The notes beneath the pieces are model-generated. The model saw only the letters and a program-made list of their open reading frames with translations. It did not search any database and was not told where the DNA came from. From contig NZ_AUGE01000019.1 of assembly GCF_000426865.1 (NCBI RefSeq), positions 1 through 64,000 on the forward strand: a DNA stretch of 64,000 bases, written 5' to 3'. Shown here piece by piece: positions 25,001-33,250 of the stretch (positions are counted from its first letter, which is position 1; the number at the start of each line of letters is the position of its first letter). Source of the DNA: Citrifermentans bremense R1. GTDB taxonomy: Bacteria > Desulfobacterota > Desulfuromonadia > Geobacterales > Geobacteraceae. Position numbers and translations under genes: made by a program.

Positions 25001-25192
25001 TTGGTCTTCGACCACCTGCGGCGAGCGGCCGGGGTAGTCGGTGAAGACGATGACCTGGTTGTCCGAAAGGTCGGGGATCGCGTCGACCGGCGTCTTGTAG
25101 ACGGACCAGACGCCCCAGGCGATGATCAGGGCGAACAGCATCAGGATGATGACGCGGTTTCGGGCGGAATATTCGATGATTTTCTCAATCAT
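22055..25192 (-). CDS. cusA: CusA-type heavy-metal RND efflux pump (inner membrane)
   Basis: 1045 residues, full length for the HME-RND family. It is the proton-driven inner-membrane trimer of a tripartite Cu/Ag-type exporter. The hallmark TM4 segment GGIAIAIGVLVDAGVIMVEN contains the conserved proton-relay Asp and Glu. N-terminal RNRVIILMLFALI and the DAIPDLSDNQV loop are typical HME. Twelve TM segments and two large periplasmic loops are evident. The periplasmic loops contain many Met residues, but the exact methionine triad cannot be aligned by eye, so Cu/Ag versus Zn/Co/Ni specificity is inferred from neighbours. It is third in the operon after cusC and cusB, separated from cusB by a repeat-filled 179 bp gap. 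Confidence 0.9.
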   Translation of the reverse strand: MIEKIIEYSARNRVIILMLFALIIAWGVWSVYKTPVDAIPDLSDNQVIVFTDYPGRSPQVVEDQVTYPLAVNLQGLPQVRAVRASSAFGFSMIYVIFEDKADIYWARTRVLERLNYAASLLPSGVVPTLGPDGTGVGHVFWYTLEGKGYDLEQLRTLQDWFVRYQLNTVPGVAEVASIGGFVREYQVDLDPNRLFAYNIKVSQVADAIKKSNNDVGGRLLEQADAEFLIRGRGYVKSTADLENIVVGADMRGTPIYVKNLGTVQLGGAIRRGMLDMNGEGEAVGGIVVMRYGENAKDVIDRVKEKIVSLEKGLPPGVKIMVSYDRSDLIERAIDTLKHSLVEESIVVSLVILVFLLHFQSALVIVLTLPIAVLISFITMKLMGVSSNIMSLGGIAIAIGVLVDAGVIMVENCYRHLSEMPEQERKEKRLEVIIASAKQVGRAIFFSLAIIILSFVPVFLLEGQEGKMFHPLAFTKTFSMMGSAFIAITLVPVLMYFLMRGKMPPESSNPVSTFFIKMYSPIIRWVLKWKKTTIALNVVALAIAIPMFMSIGSEFMPPLDEGSLLYMPVTLPNVSINEAKRLIQVQDTVIKSVPEVEHVLGKVGRAETSTDPAPVSMFESIIILKPKDKWRAGVTKADIVSELDSKLQQIGVRNGWTQPIINRINMLSTGVRTDLGVKIFGADLNVLKDLAVQAEGILKTVPGAADVVAERVTGGNYIDIDIDREAAARYGVNVGDIQEVISTALGGEMLSTAVQGRNRFPIRLRYMREMRSDIPSIQRILVSGMEGSQVPLSLVTKLKVSTGAPEINSEGGLLRSIVFLNVRGRDMGGFVNDAKTVLEKQLKLPPGYYVAWSGQWENQVRAKARLQMLVPAGILIIFILLYFTFHSALEASMVMLSVPFALVGGVYLVKMLGYNMSVAVWVGFIALYGIAVETGVVMVIYLHEALDKKLLKGPVTEQDIYDATFEGAVLRLRPKLMTVAVALLGLVPIMWSTGTGADVMKPIAAPMIGGMISSAVHVLIMTPVIFVLMKKHDLKKGKLKYSGMKH

Positions 25193-25241
25193 TTGAAACC
25201 TCAGTGGTCAATGCATTGTAATTTCCGGTTTAGAGGGAAAC

Positions 25242-25330
25242 CAAATCCCCCTGTCCCCCCTTCGCAAAGGGGGGGACGCGAGTCCTCGTACTACGCCGTC
25301 CATGCTCACCTCGCCCTTTGGGAGAGGGTA
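25242..25330. repeat. Dispersed repeats between cusB and cusA
   Basis: 25242-25277 repeats the unit at 21236 (CCCTGTCCCCCCTTCGC, AAAGGGGGGGAC), and 25308-25330 carries TCGCCCTTTGGGAGAGGG, the second family. The elements sit inside an otherwise compact operon. As RNA, the first would form a stable hairpin. Confidence 0.75.
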
Positions 25331-25371
25331 AACAGGTCCAAGGCAAGCGCCTAGCTCCAGCTTGGTTCACG

Positions 25372-26751
25372 CTACATTTTCATGTCATCCATGTTCATGG
25401 CGCCGCCCTTCTTGGGTGCGGCCGGAGCAATGGCTCCCGGCGCGGCAGGAACTGCGCCACCGGGAGCTTTCGCTCCTCCTGCGTGCCCCTCGTGGCCGCC
25501 GCCACCGCTTCCCGCCGACAGCTGCGACTCGGAATCGATCAGGTAGCCGCCGGAAGCGGCGACCTTGTCGCCCCGCTTCAAGCCGGACAGTATCTGCACC
25601 TTGTCCCCCACCCGCGCGCCAGCCTGCACGTCGCGCGGCTCGAACATGCCGGGCTGCGACTCCACCCAGACGACCTGGCGCTTACCGGTGTCCATCAGCG
25701 CCGTCGCCGGCACTACCAGCGTGTTGCCAAGCGGCGCCTTGATCTGGGCGTTGACGAACATGTCGGGCTTGAGCTTCAAGCCGGGGTTCGCCAGGTCCAC
25801 CCTCACCTTGACGGTACGGGTCTTGGGATCTAGGAAGGGATAGACGAAGCTGACCCGCCCGGAGAAGGTCTTGCCTGGATACGACTGGGAGAGTATCTCG
25901 ACCCTCTGCCCCATCTTCACGAAGGCGAACTCGTTCTCGTAGACCTCCACCTCGACCCAGACGCTGGAGAGGTCGGCGATGCTGAAAAGCGGGTCCCCCA
26001 GGTTCACGTACTGCCCTTCCTGGACCATCTTTTCGATCACCACGCCGGATAGCGGCGTGTAAATGGGGAGCTTTATGTTGGGATGACCGGCCTTCTCCAG
26101 CCCTGCGATCTGCTCGTCCCTCACCCCCATGAGCTTCAGCCTCTGGCGGGCGGAGGAAACGAGCCCATCTCCTCCTTGGGAGATCGCCTGTATGGAGGAT
26201 TTCTGGAACTGCTCGCGGCTTTTCAGGGCGAGGAGATATTCCTGCTGCGCGGCTACCAAGTCGGGGGAATAGATGTCTGCTACCGGCCGCCCCTTGGAAA
26301 CGTAGGCGCCGACTGTGTTGACGAGGAGCTTGTCGATGCGCCCCGCCACCCAGGCTGTGACCTTCGCCTGTTTGGACTGGTCGTACTGCACGATGCCGAC
26401 CGCGTTGATCTCCTTGGAGAGAGGTGCGAAGTCGGCCGGGACGGTCGCCACGTTGGCCATGACCGCTTGGGTCGGAGAAAGCGAGACGTGCCCCAGCATC
26501 TTCTGCTCCTGGGCGCTCGCCTGGGTCCCCTCTACCTTCTTGATCAGCTGCATGCCGCAGATGGGGCAGGTTCCCGGCTTGTCTTTGATGATGAAGGGGT
26601 GCATCGCGCAGGTGTAGAGCACCGGCCCCTGCGCCGCTTTGTCTTTAGCAGCGGGGGGATTTTTCTTCTGTGCCAGGTAATAGCCGCCGCCGGCAACGGC
26701 GGCCACCAGGATAACGACAATCGGGATTGCAACCTTGACACTTCGTTTCAT
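25372..26751 (-). CDS. cusB: CusB-type periplasmic adaptor with N-terminal metal-binding domain
   Basis: 459 residues. It is a membrane-fusion protein linking the RND pump to the outer-membrane channel. The N-terminal TM anchor is ~7-27. Residues ~45-70 are the heavy-metal-binding domain (YTCAMHPFIIKDKPGTCPICGM), a Cys/Met/His motif shared with the small protein at 30511. Lipoyl/barrel-sandwich, helical hairpin and beta-barrel domains follow (GRIDKLLVNTVGAYVSKG, YSPDLVAAQQEYL, YTPLSGVVIEKMVQEGQYV). The C-terminal tail is low complexity, with His and Met (GGGGHEGHAGG, MNMDDMKM), resembling a CusF-like metal-binding tail. Confidence 0.9.
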   Translation of the reverse strand: MKRSVKVAIPIVVILVAAVAGGGYYLAQKKNPPAAKDKAAQGPVLYTCAMHPFIIKDKPGTCPICGMQLIKKVEGTQASAQEQKMLGHVSLSPTQAVMANVATVPADFAPLSKEINAVGIVQYDQSKQAKVTAWVAGRIDKLLVNTVGAYVSKGRPVADIYSPDLVAAQQEYLLALKSREQFQKSSIQAISQGGDGLVSSARQRLKLMGVRDEQIAGLEKAGHPNIKLPIYTPLSGVVIEKMVQEGQYVNLGDPLFSIADLSSVWVEVEVYENEFAFVKMGQRVEILSQSYPGKTFSGRVSFVYPFLDPKTRTVKVRVDLANPGLKLKPDMFVNAQIKAPLGNTLVVPATALMDTGKRQVVWVESQPGMFEPRDVQAGARVGDKVQILSGLKRGDKVAASGGYLIDSESQLSAGSGGGGHEGHAGGAKAPGGAVPAAPGAIAPAAPKKGGAMNMDDMKM

Positions 26752-26776
26752 ATCAATACCTCGTGGTCCGGATTTT

Positions 26777-28048
26777 TTAGAGTTCTTTGCCGATCAGCGC
26801 CTCAAGCTGCGCCAGCTTCATCTGGTAGTCGGCCATCGAGTCGTAGTACTCCCGCTCGTAGTTGAACAGGGTGACCCGGTTGTCGAGCAGGGTCAGGAAG
26901 TCCACCTTGTTGACGCGGTAACCGATCACCGCGCTTTCCAGCGATTCGGACGCCTGCGGGATGATCCCGGAGCTGTAGAGGTCGACGAGCTTTTTGCGGC
27001 GGTCCAACTGCGCCAGCAGGTCAGCGATCCCGGCGGTGATGGTGTTCTTCACCCCGGCTAGTTCCTCCCCGGCCATGGTTATCTCGGAGGAGGATTCGGC
27101 CACCATTGCCTGGCGCCGCTCCTTCTGGATCGGGAGGTTGAAGGTCACCCCGAGCGAGTACATGTCGGAGCCGTCGCTTCCCATCGCTTTTTGCCGCTGC
27201 ATGTATTCGAAGGAGACGTTGAAGTCGGGGTAGGATTCCTTCCGGGCCAGTTCGTGCCCCGCCCTCCCCTTTTCGATCTGGGCCCTGAGCGCTTTCAGCT
27301 GCGGGCGGTTCGCTTCGGCCGCCTCCCAAAGCTGCTCTGGGGTCTGGCTGAGCGGGGCCAGCTTGAAGTCGGCGACCCGCCCGACCGGCGTGGACTGCGG
27401 ACGGTTCAAAAGCGAGTTGAGGTTTGCTTCCAGGCTCCTTCTCTGCTGTTCCAGGGTGATCTTCATGTCCAGCATGCGCGAACGCTCCAGAAGCGCCTTG
27501 TAGATATCCTGCTGAGCCCCCTGCCCCACCGAGTACTTGGTCTGGGCCAGCGTAATGAAGTCGTCGATGATCTTGATGTTTTTATCGAGGATGCCAAGCG
27601 ATTTGTCGGTGAAGTAGATCTGGTAGTAGGCCTCCTTCACCATCCGGGTCAGCTCGAGTTTGCGCTCCTCGATGCTCCAGCGGTAAGTTTCAGCCTCCTT
27701 GGAGGCGATCTCCTCCTTGAGCTTCCTCTTGCCGGCGAAAGGGAGCTGCTGGCTGATGCCGATCACCTTCTGCGTCATGCTGTCCGCAGTGAAACTAAGC
27801 GGGTCGGTAACGATGCCGTTCTGGATCTTGAACATGAGCATCGGATCTTCCAGCGCCCCTGCCTGGACCGCCCGGTTCTTGTACATCTGCCAGCGTGCGG
27901 CGGACGACTTCAGTTCCGGATTGTTGGCGAGCGCGGTTTCGACGAGAGAAGAGAGGTTTTCTACAGGAGGGGCCGGCTCGGCGTGGGTCGAAGCGACCGG
28001 AAGAAAGAGAGCCAGCAAAAGGGAAAGCGATAAAAGCCGGTGTTTCAT
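26777..28048 (-). CDS. cusC: CusC/TolC-type outer-membrane efflux protein
   Basis: 423 residues. It has a signal peptide (LLSLSLLLALFLPVASTHA). Two OEP repeats with long helices follow (LVETALANNPELKSSAARW, QDIYKALLERSRMLDMKI, YRVNKVDFLTLLDNRVTLF), as in TolC-family channels of metal RND systems. There is no lipobox, so unlike E. coli CusC it is not lipidated. First gene of the cusCBA operon; preceded by a sigma54 promoter (28088-28105) and the shared inverted repeat (28162-28190). Confidence 0.88.
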   Translation of the reverse strand: MKHRLLSLSLLLALFLPVASTHAEPAPPVENLSSLVETALANNPELKSSAARWQMYKNRAVQAGALEDPMLMFKIQNGIVTDPLSFTADSMTQKVIGISQQLPFAGKRKLKEEIASKEAETYRWSIEERKLELTRMVKEAYYQIYFTDKSLGILDKNIKIIDDFITLAQTKYSVGQGAQQDIYKALLERSRMLDMKITLEQQRRSLEANLNSLLNRPQSTPVGRVADFKLAPLSQTPEQLWEAAEANRPQLKALRAQIEKGRAGHELARKESYPDFNVSFEYMQRQKAMGSDGSDMYSLGVTFNLPIQKERRQAMVAESSSEITMAGEELAGVKNTITAGIADLLAQLDRRKKLVDLYSSGIIPQASESLESAVIGYRVNKVDFLTLLDNRVTLFNYEREYYDSMADYQMKLAQLEALIGKEL

Positions 28049-28087
28049 GATGACTCCAGGATCTATAACAGTAGGTGCGACTATTAA

Positions 28088-28105
28088 GAGCAGGAACTGT
28101 GCCGG
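28088..28105 (-). promoter_or_regulatory. cusC: sigma54 -24/-12 promoter of the cusCBA operon
   Basis: Minus strand: CCGGCAC-AGTTC-CTGCTC, GG-N10-GC. The -24 element is CGGCAC (one mismatch to TGGCAC) and the -12 element is CTGCT. Predicted RNA start near 28078, about 30 nt before the ATG at 28048. Confidence 0.7.
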
Positions 28106-28161
28106 ATCGGCAAGTTATTGCTTTTGAAGCGTTTTGCTTTAGTTTGAAAGCTGTGCAAGAA

Positions 28162-28190
28162 GGATATTCAGCAGTAACAGTTGAATATTA
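28162..28190. promoter_or_regulatory. Predicted enhancer (UAS) of the metal regulon
   Basis: Half-sites GGATATTCAGCA and AGTTGAATATTA with a 5 bp spacer. It begins 59 bp beyond the -24 GG of the cus promoter. It keeps the GATATTC/GAATATT arms but has a diverged core. The 28191-28354 remainder up to the ABC ATPase stop holds no gene; weak hairpins there (e.g. GTCACA ... TGTGAC at 28275-28308) may end the upstream operon. Confidence 0.65.
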
Positions 28191-28354
28191 TACATATTGA
28201 GGCCGATGTCGCAGTACATGGTCAAGATTTCTTTTCGGATAATAAAGAAAAGATCTGAAGAATTTTGGCTCCTGTCACAGCCAGCATTCTCCAGATCTTC
28301 CTTGTGACGCAACTTTGGTGTATCTGTCCGGACTGATCCAGACGAATGCGAACC

Positions 28355-29023
28355 TTATGCGCTGATCAGGCCGTCCCTCAAGCTTATGGTCCTATCGGAA
28401 TAAGCGCCATTCTCGGGGTTGTGAGTAACCATGACTACGGTCTGACCCGCCTCATTCAGTTGCCGAAATAACGCCATGACTTCCTCGCTGGTTTTGGAGT
28501 CGAGGTTTCCAGTCGGTTCGTCCGCCAAAAGAATGTGCGGGTTGTTCACTATGGCGCGGGCGATGGCGACCCTTTCCTGCTCGCCGCCGGAGAGCTGGTT
28601 GGGGAGACGGTCCGTTTTGCCGCCAAGCCCTACCCGCTCCAAGGCCTTCTTGGCTGCGTCCTTCTTAGCCGCAGTGCTCATCTTGACGATGGCGAGCGGC
28701 AGCATCACGTTCTCCAGCGCGGTCAGGTACTGGATCAGGTGAAAGGACTGGAATACGAAGCCCAGGTTCTGCGCCCGGAAATCGGCCAGTTTCTCGCTGG
28801 GAAGCTGGTAGAGCTTCACCCCCGCCATCTCCACCTCGCCGCTGGTGGGATGGTTCATCCCTCCCAGGACCGACAGCAGCGTGCTCTTGCCGGAGCCGGA
28901 CTGCCCCATGATGGTGATGAACTCACCCGCCTCGATGCTGATGTCCACGCCGCGCAGGGCCTCGACCATGTCCGAACCGGTCTGATATTGCTTCTTCACA
29001 TCCTTGATCTCAATGAGTGCCAT
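28355..29023 (-). CDS. ABC transporter ATPase (MacB/LolD type)
   Basis: 222 residues, a single nucleotide-binding domain. Walker A is GQSGSGKST (~39-47), the signature motif is LSGGEQERVAIARA, Walker B is ILLADEPTGNLD, and the switch histidine is in VTHNPE. EPTGNLDSKT is diagnostic for the MacB/LolD/FtsE-like group that powers mechanotransmission rather than transport through the membrane. It follows the FtsX-type permease gene by 12 bp and must act with it. In this context a metal- or envelope-stress export function is inferred. Confidence 0.9.
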   Translation of the reverse strand: MALIEIKDVKKQYQTGSDMVEALRGVDISIEAGEFITIMGQSGSGKSTLLSVLGGMNHPTSGEVEMAGVKLYQLPSEKLADFRAQNLGFVFQSFHLIQYLTALENVMLPLAIVKMSTAAKKDAAKKALERVGLGGKTDRLPNQLSGGEQERVAIARAIVNNPHILLADEPTGNLDSKTSEEVMALFRQLNEAGQTVVMVTHNPENGAYSDRTISLRDGLISA

Positions 29024-29035
29024 AAATTCCTCTTT

Positions 29036-30196
29036 CTAAAGAGCCCTGAGGGCCTCAGTCGGGTCCATCTTGCTGGCATGAAGCGCGGGGTAAAGACTTG
29101 CCACGAGCCCGAGCAACATCGCCAGCCCGATGGAGCCGAAGGCGACGGTGCTGTCCCAAACCAGATGCGCGTTTTTGGTTTCCGCCATGAAAGGAAGTGC
29201 CAGCTTCGCCCCGCCCATCCCCGCGGCGTAGCCTAAAAGGCCGGCCAGGAGGCTTACCAGTGCTGCCTCCAGGAGGATGATGCGCATGATGTGGCTCTTG
29301 CGGAAACCGATGGCGCGGAACACGCCGATCTCGGTGGTGCGCTCGTTGACGCTGCCCATCATGGTGACGAAGACGATGAGCGAGCCGATGAAGACGACGA
29401 CCGCGGCCATGGCGTAGGAGAAGCGCTTGAAGTGGTCCAGGGCCTTCAGTCGCCCTTCGACCACCTGCTGGATCGCGGATACCTTGGTATCGGGGAGTTT
29501 CTCCGCGATCTGGGTCACCATGTCGCCGATGGGGCAGCCCGAGCAAAGCGCCGCCACCTCGGCCATGGTGATCTTTCCTTCTTTGCCCAGGAGTTTCTGC
29601 GCCTTGGGGAGCGAGGCGAAGACCAGCGAGTCGTCCTGCGAGCCGGTCTGGTTCAGTACGCCGGCGACCTTGAAGGTTTCCCCCTTGATCTGGATGCTGT
29701 CGCCTGAGCTGGCGTTGAGGACGTTGGAGGCGTCGCTTCCCAGGAGGAGTTCGTGGTCACCCTTGGGGGCGTTGCCGAAGATCTGCCACCACTGCTTCAT
29801 CTTCAGTTCGCTGGCGAAGTCCACGCCGACCAGCAGCACGTCGTGGCTGCCGATCTTGACTCCGCCCAGGACCTTGGGAGAGATGGCCGAGATGTTCTTG
29901 TGGTTCTTGATGGTGCGGATCTGCGCCAGGTTCTCTTCCTTAATCTCGCGCTGGTCGAAGGTGACCCCGCCCAGGCTGATGCCGCCGTAGTTCATGGCAA
30001 GGCCGTTACTTTGGGGGGTGACCAGGATGTTGGCGCCAAACTCGTCCATTTTGCGCTCGATGTCAGTGGACATCGACCTGGTGAGGGTCACCAGGGTGAC
30101 GATGGTGGCGATCCCGACCATGAGGCCGATGGTGAGAAAGGCCATCTTGGCCTTGCGGCGCTTCAGATTGTTGATGGATATCGTGTGCAGTTTCAT
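29036..30196 (-). CDS. FtsX/MacB-type ABC permease
   Basis: 386 residues. The ATG at 30196 has GGAG 7 bp upstream. N-terminal cytoplasmic KLHTISINNLKRRKAK, TM1 at ~20-42, a large periplasmic domain (~45-255), and three C-terminal TM helices follow, with VNERTTEIGVFRAIGFRKS between, the FtsX-domain hallmark. The periplasmic domain has a Cys pair in ALCSGCPIGD, found in some Geobacter-type homologues and able to bind metal or form a disulfide. First gene of a two-gene operon; the leader holds a candidate sigma54 promoter and the most symmetric copy of the metal-regulon inverted repeat. Confidence 0.85.
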   Translation of the reverse strand: MKLHTISINNLKRRKAKMAFLTIGLMVGIATIVTLVTLTRSMSTDIERKMDEFGANILVTPQSNGLAMNYGGISLGGVTFDQREIKEENLAQIRTIKNHKNISAISPKVLGGVKIGSHDVLLVGVDFASELKMKQWWQIFGNAPKGDHELLLGSDASNVLNASSGDSIQIKGETFKVAGVLNQTGSQDDSLVFASLPKAQKLLGKEGKITMAEVAALCSGCPIGDMVTQIAEKLPDTKVSAIQQVVEGRLKALDHFKRFSYAMAAVVVFIGSLIVFVTMMGSVNERTTEIGVFRAIGFRKSHIMRIILLEAALVSLLAGLLGYAAGMGGAKLALPFMAETKNAHLVWDSTVAFGSIGLAMLLGLVASLYPALHASKMDPTEALRAL

Positions 30197-30225
30197 CGTG
30201 TCTCCGTGCAACGGATGTTAAAGGC

Positions 30226-30264
30226 TTCCCTCACCCCGGCCCTCTCCCTCTGGGTGAGGGAGGC
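30226..30264. repeat. Dispersed palindromic repeat in the leader of the ABC operon
   Basis: CCTCACCCCGGCCCTCTCCC facing GGGTGAGGGAGGC. It belongs to the same family as 14828, 25308, 40851 and 46207. It lies between the candidate promoters and the ATG at 30196, so it would be transcribed as part of the leader. Confidence 0.7.
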
Positions 30265-30365
30265 GCCCTGAGAGTGCCGCGATTCATTTCCAGGTGAGGG
30301 AGATGCCGCGGAGCCAACCCATTAACCCCGCAGCACCCCTCTATCAACGACTACGGCCTGATCAT

Positions 30366-30407
30366 TATCAATTGTCGTGCCAAGGATCACGGCAGAGGTA
30401 ACGCCGT
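30366..30407 (-). promoter_or_regulatory. Two candidate sigma54 promoters of the ABC operon
   Basis: Site 1 (minus, ~30366-30383): TTGGCACG-ACAA-TTGAT has a perfect -24 but GA at -12. Site 2 (~30390-30407): CGGCGT-TACCT-CTGCC has GG-N10-GC but a poor -24. Site 2 places the inverted repeat at 57 bp, close to the 59 bp seen elsewhere. Site 1 places it at 81 bp, about two helical turns further. Which is used cannot be decided by eye. Confidence 0.45.
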
Positions 30408-30460
30408 GATACCACGTAGGTCTACAGCCCGCAACCGACGGGTAGCCGGACTGGGCGGGG

Positions 30461-30492
30461 GGAATATTCTACGGGGCGCCGCAGAATATTCC
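30461..30492. promoter_or_regulatory. Predicted enhancer (UAS) of the metal regulon, most symmetric copy
   Basis: Half-sites GAATATTCTACG and CGCAGAATATTC around a GGGCGC spacer, with one extra G/C pair on each side. It is located between the copA-associated genes and the ABC operon, upstream of the latter. Spacer length is 6 bp instead of 5. Confidence 0.75.
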
Positions 30493-30510
30493 ACAACCAC
30501 CGTTATTTGA

Positions 30511-30732
30511 CTACTTCCCGACTTCGTCGCTTCGGACCAGCTTCATGCCGCAGATGGAGCAATCGGCGGTTGGATCGTTGCTGGTAATCCAGGGATGCAT
30601 CGGGCAGGCATAGAGCCCCCCCTTATCTTTGGCACTGACATGCACGGCTTCTTTCTTGCCGAAAAAGAACCAGAGGTTGAGCGCGATGAGCGCCGCCCCG
30701 GCGATGGTGACTGTTATCTGGGTCAGATCCAT
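30511..30732 (-). CDS. Small membrane-anchored heavy-metal-binding protein
   Basis: 73 residues. One N-terminal TM helix (TITVAGAALIALNLWFFF-type) is followed by a heavy-metal-binding domain, YACPMHPWITS ... CSICGMKL, the same motif as at the N-terminus of CusB. It starts within the short gap after copA (GGGGGTAGAGAG ribosome site) and closes the csoR-copA operon. A likely role is periplasmic or membrane-proximal handover of copper; the orientation of the domain is not certain. Confidence 0.8.
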   Translation of the reverse strand: MDLTQITVTIAGAALIALNLWFFFGKKEAVHVSAKDKGGLYACPMHPWITSNDPTADCSICGMKLVRSDEVGK

Positions 30733-30737
30733 TCTCT

Positions 30738-33233
30738 CTACCCCCTTTCTATGGTGAACCCGCGCAGGCGCAGGGCGTTGGTGACGACGCTGACCGAGGA
30801 GAGCGCCATGGCGAGCGAGGCTATGATCGGGCTCAAGAGCCAGCCGGTCAGCGGGTAGAGAACCCCTGCCGCAATGGGAATCCCCATGATGTTGTATACG
30901 AAGGCGAAGAAGAGGTTCTGCTTTATGTTGGCGATGGTGGCCCTGGACAGCGCGATGCTGGAGATGACGCCGTTCAGGTCGCCGCGGACGAGCGTGATGT
31001 CGGCCGCCTCGATGGCGACATCGGTGCCGCTCCCCATGGCGATGCCTACATCGGCCTGGGCCAGCGCTGGCGCATCGTTGATGCCGTCGCCGACCATGGC
31101 GACCACCTTCCCCTGCGCCTGCAGCTTCTTGATCTCTTCACCCTTGGCGTCGGGGAGCACTTCGGCGACTACCCGGTCCACCCCCACCTGCCGCGCGATG
31201 GAGTCGGCGGTGCGCCGGTTGTCTCCGGTAAGCATGATCACTTCGAGACCCAGTTCGTGCAGCCTCTTCACTGCCGCGGCAGAGCTTTCCTTGATCGGGT
31301 CGGCTATGGCGATGAGGCCGGCATAGGCGCCGTCGACCGCGACGAAAATCGGTGTCTTCGCCTGGTCCGCGAGCCGATGGGCTGCAGCCGTGTCGGCCGC
31401 GATCCCCTCTTTCTCCAGCAGCAGCGCGGTTCCGATCACCACCCTCTTGCCGTCCACGGTCGCCTCTATGCCGTGACCGGGGATAGCGTTGAAGTCACGG
31501 GCGGAAAGGCGCGTAAGGCCGCTTTCATCGGCGTAACGCACGATCGACTCCCCCAGCGGATGTTCGCTTCCCGCCTCCGCGGCCGCCGCCAGTTGCATGA
31601 GCGCCTGGCGCTCGAAGCCTGCCGTCTCTATGTCCGTTACGGAAGGGACGCCGCGGGTGATGGTGCCGGTCTTGTCAAGGACTATGGTGGTCAGCTTGTG
31701 CGCCGTTTCCAGCGCCTCACCCCCCTTTATCAGGATGCCGCCCTGGGCGCCGCGCCCGGTGCCGACCATGATGGCCGTTGGCGTGGCGAGCCCGAGCGCG
31801 CAGGGGCAGGCGATAATCAGCACCGAGACGAAGGTCAAGACCGCCATGTTGAGCCGGGTATCCGGCGGCGAGACGTCGAACCAGACCACGAAGGTGGCAA
31901 TGGCGAGCGAGATGACTACCGGGACGAAATAGCTCGCGATCAGGTCGGCGAGTCGCTGGATGGGGGCCTTGGTCCCCTGAGCCTGCTGCACCAGCCTCAC
32001 GATTTGCTGCAGCACGGTGTCCTTGCCGATCCTGGTGGCGCGCATGCGGAAAGAGCCGGTCTTGTTGAGGGTCGCGCCGATGACGGTGTCCCCCTCGCTT
32101 TTGCGCACCGGGAGCGGCTCGCCGGTCAGCATGCTCTCGTCCACCGTGGAAGAACCCTCGATCAACTCGCCGTCCACAGGCACCTTCTCGCCCGGCCGGA
32201 CCAGGATGGTGTCGCCCAACTGCACCTCGGCTATGGGTATGTCCTGCTCCTTGCCATCCCGCAGCACCCGCGCCAACTTAGGCTGGAGGCCTATGAGGGC
32301 ATGGATCGCGCCGCTGGTCTTGCTCTTGGCGCGCGCCTCCAGAAGGCGTCCCATGAGGATGAGGGTGACGATGATGGCGGCGACCTCGTAGTAAACGCCT
32401 ACCGCCCCCTCGTGCCCGTGCCCTGCCGCTGCGGTGCGTGCGCTCAGCCATTGCGGCGCGACGGTGGCCACGACGCTGAAGAGATAGGCGGAAAGCGTCC
32501 CGAGCGACACCAGGGTGTTCATGTCGGCTACTCGGTGTTTGGCGGCACTCCAGGCGCCGGTGAAGAATTCCCGGCCCGCCCAGAAAAGGACCGGCGTGGT
32601 GAGCGCGAGTTCCACCCAGGCACGGCCTGGGAAGTTGAAGGTATCAGCCAGGGAGGGAATCAGGTGCCCGGCCATGGCGAGAACCGCCACGGGGATGGTG
32701 AGAGCCAGGGCGACCACGAACTTGCCGCGGTTCTTCAGATACTGTTCCTCGTGCACCCTGGACTGCGCTTCCAGAAGCTCCGCCTCGTCGGTCTCGGCTC
32801 CGCCGCTTCCCGTCTCTAGAATGTCGTACCCCATGTCCCGCACCACCTGCTTGAGCGCCTGCGGGCTTGTCACCTGCGGGTCGTACTTGACGGTGGCCCG
32901 GGTGGTGGCGAAGTTGACCGCAGCCTTGGCGACGCCCGGGGCGGTGGAAAGCGTCTTCTCGATGCGGCCGGCGCACCCGGCGCAGTTCATTCCCAAAAGC
33001 GGAAACTCGCACTGCTCGGCATGCTCGGGTGCTGCCGTGGCAACCGCTGACGGTGCCTCGGCACCCGGCGGCGGTTCGATGGTTAGGTAGCTCTCCGGGT
33101 TCGCCTCGAATTTTTCTTTGCACCCTGCGGAGCAGAATTTGTAGGTGGTCCCGGCATGGGTCGCGCTGTGGGGCGCGTCCACGTGCACATCCATGCCGCA
33201 GACGGGGTCGCGGAATACCTTGTTTTCCGACAT
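30738..33233 (-). CDS. copA: CopA-type copper-exporting P1B ATPase with N-terminal YHS domain
   Basis: 831 residues. The N-terminus is a YHS domain (DPVCGMDV ... [14 protein letters not shown]), followed by one HMA domain ([15 protein letters not shown]). Eight TM helices include the CPC motif in [14 protein letters not shown]. The actuator loop is LTGEPLPV, the phosphorylation site DKTGTIT, the nucleotide-binding SEHPLGES, and the hinge [14 protein letters not shown]7/8 motifs NIMGIP (after FVYN) and MALSSVSVV are those of Cu(I)-ATPases (P1B-1). Lies 17 bp after csoR, so one transcript. Exports Cu(I) from the cytoplasm. Confidence 0.95.
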   Translation of the reverse strand: MSENKVFRDPVCGMDVHVDAPHSATHAGTTYKFCSAGCKEKFEANPESYLTIEPPPGAEAPSAVATAAPEHAEQCEFPLLGMNCAGCAGRIEKTLSTAPGVAKAAVNFATTRATVKYDPQVTSPQALKQVVRDMGYDILETGSGGAETDEAELLEAQSRVHEEQYLKNRGKFVVALALTIPVAVLAMAGHLIPSLADTFNFPGRAWVELALTTPVLFWAGREFFTGAWSAAKHRVADMNTLVSLGTLSAYLFSVVATVAPQWLSARTAAAGHGHEGAVGVYYEVAAIIVTLILMGRLLEARAKSKTSGAIHALIGLQPKLARVLRDGKEQDIPIAEVQLGDTILVRPGEKVPVDGELIEGSSTVDESMLTGEPLPVRKSEGDTVIGATLNKTGSFRMRATRIGKDTVLQQIVRLVQQAQGTKAPIQRLADLIASYFVPVVISLAIATFVVWFDVSPPDTRLNMAVLTFVSVLIIACPCALGLATPTAIMVGTGRGAQGGILIKGGEALETAHKLTTIVLDKTGTITRGVPSVTDIETAGFERQALMQLAAAAEAGSEHPLGESIVRYADESGLTRLSARDFNAIPGHGIEATVDGKRVVIGTALLLEKEGIAADTAAAHRLADQAKTPIFVAVDGAYAGLIAIADPIKESSAAAVKRLHELGLEVIMLTGDNRRTADSIARQVGVDRVVAEVLPDAKGEEIKKLQAQGKVVAMVGDGINDAPALAQADVGIAMGSGTDVAIEAADITLVRGDLNGVISSIALSRATIANIKQNLFFAFVYNIMGIPIAAGVLYPLTGWLLSPIIASLAMALSSVSVVTNALRLRGFTIERG

Positions 33234-33250
33234 ATCTTGGTCCTCCCTTG

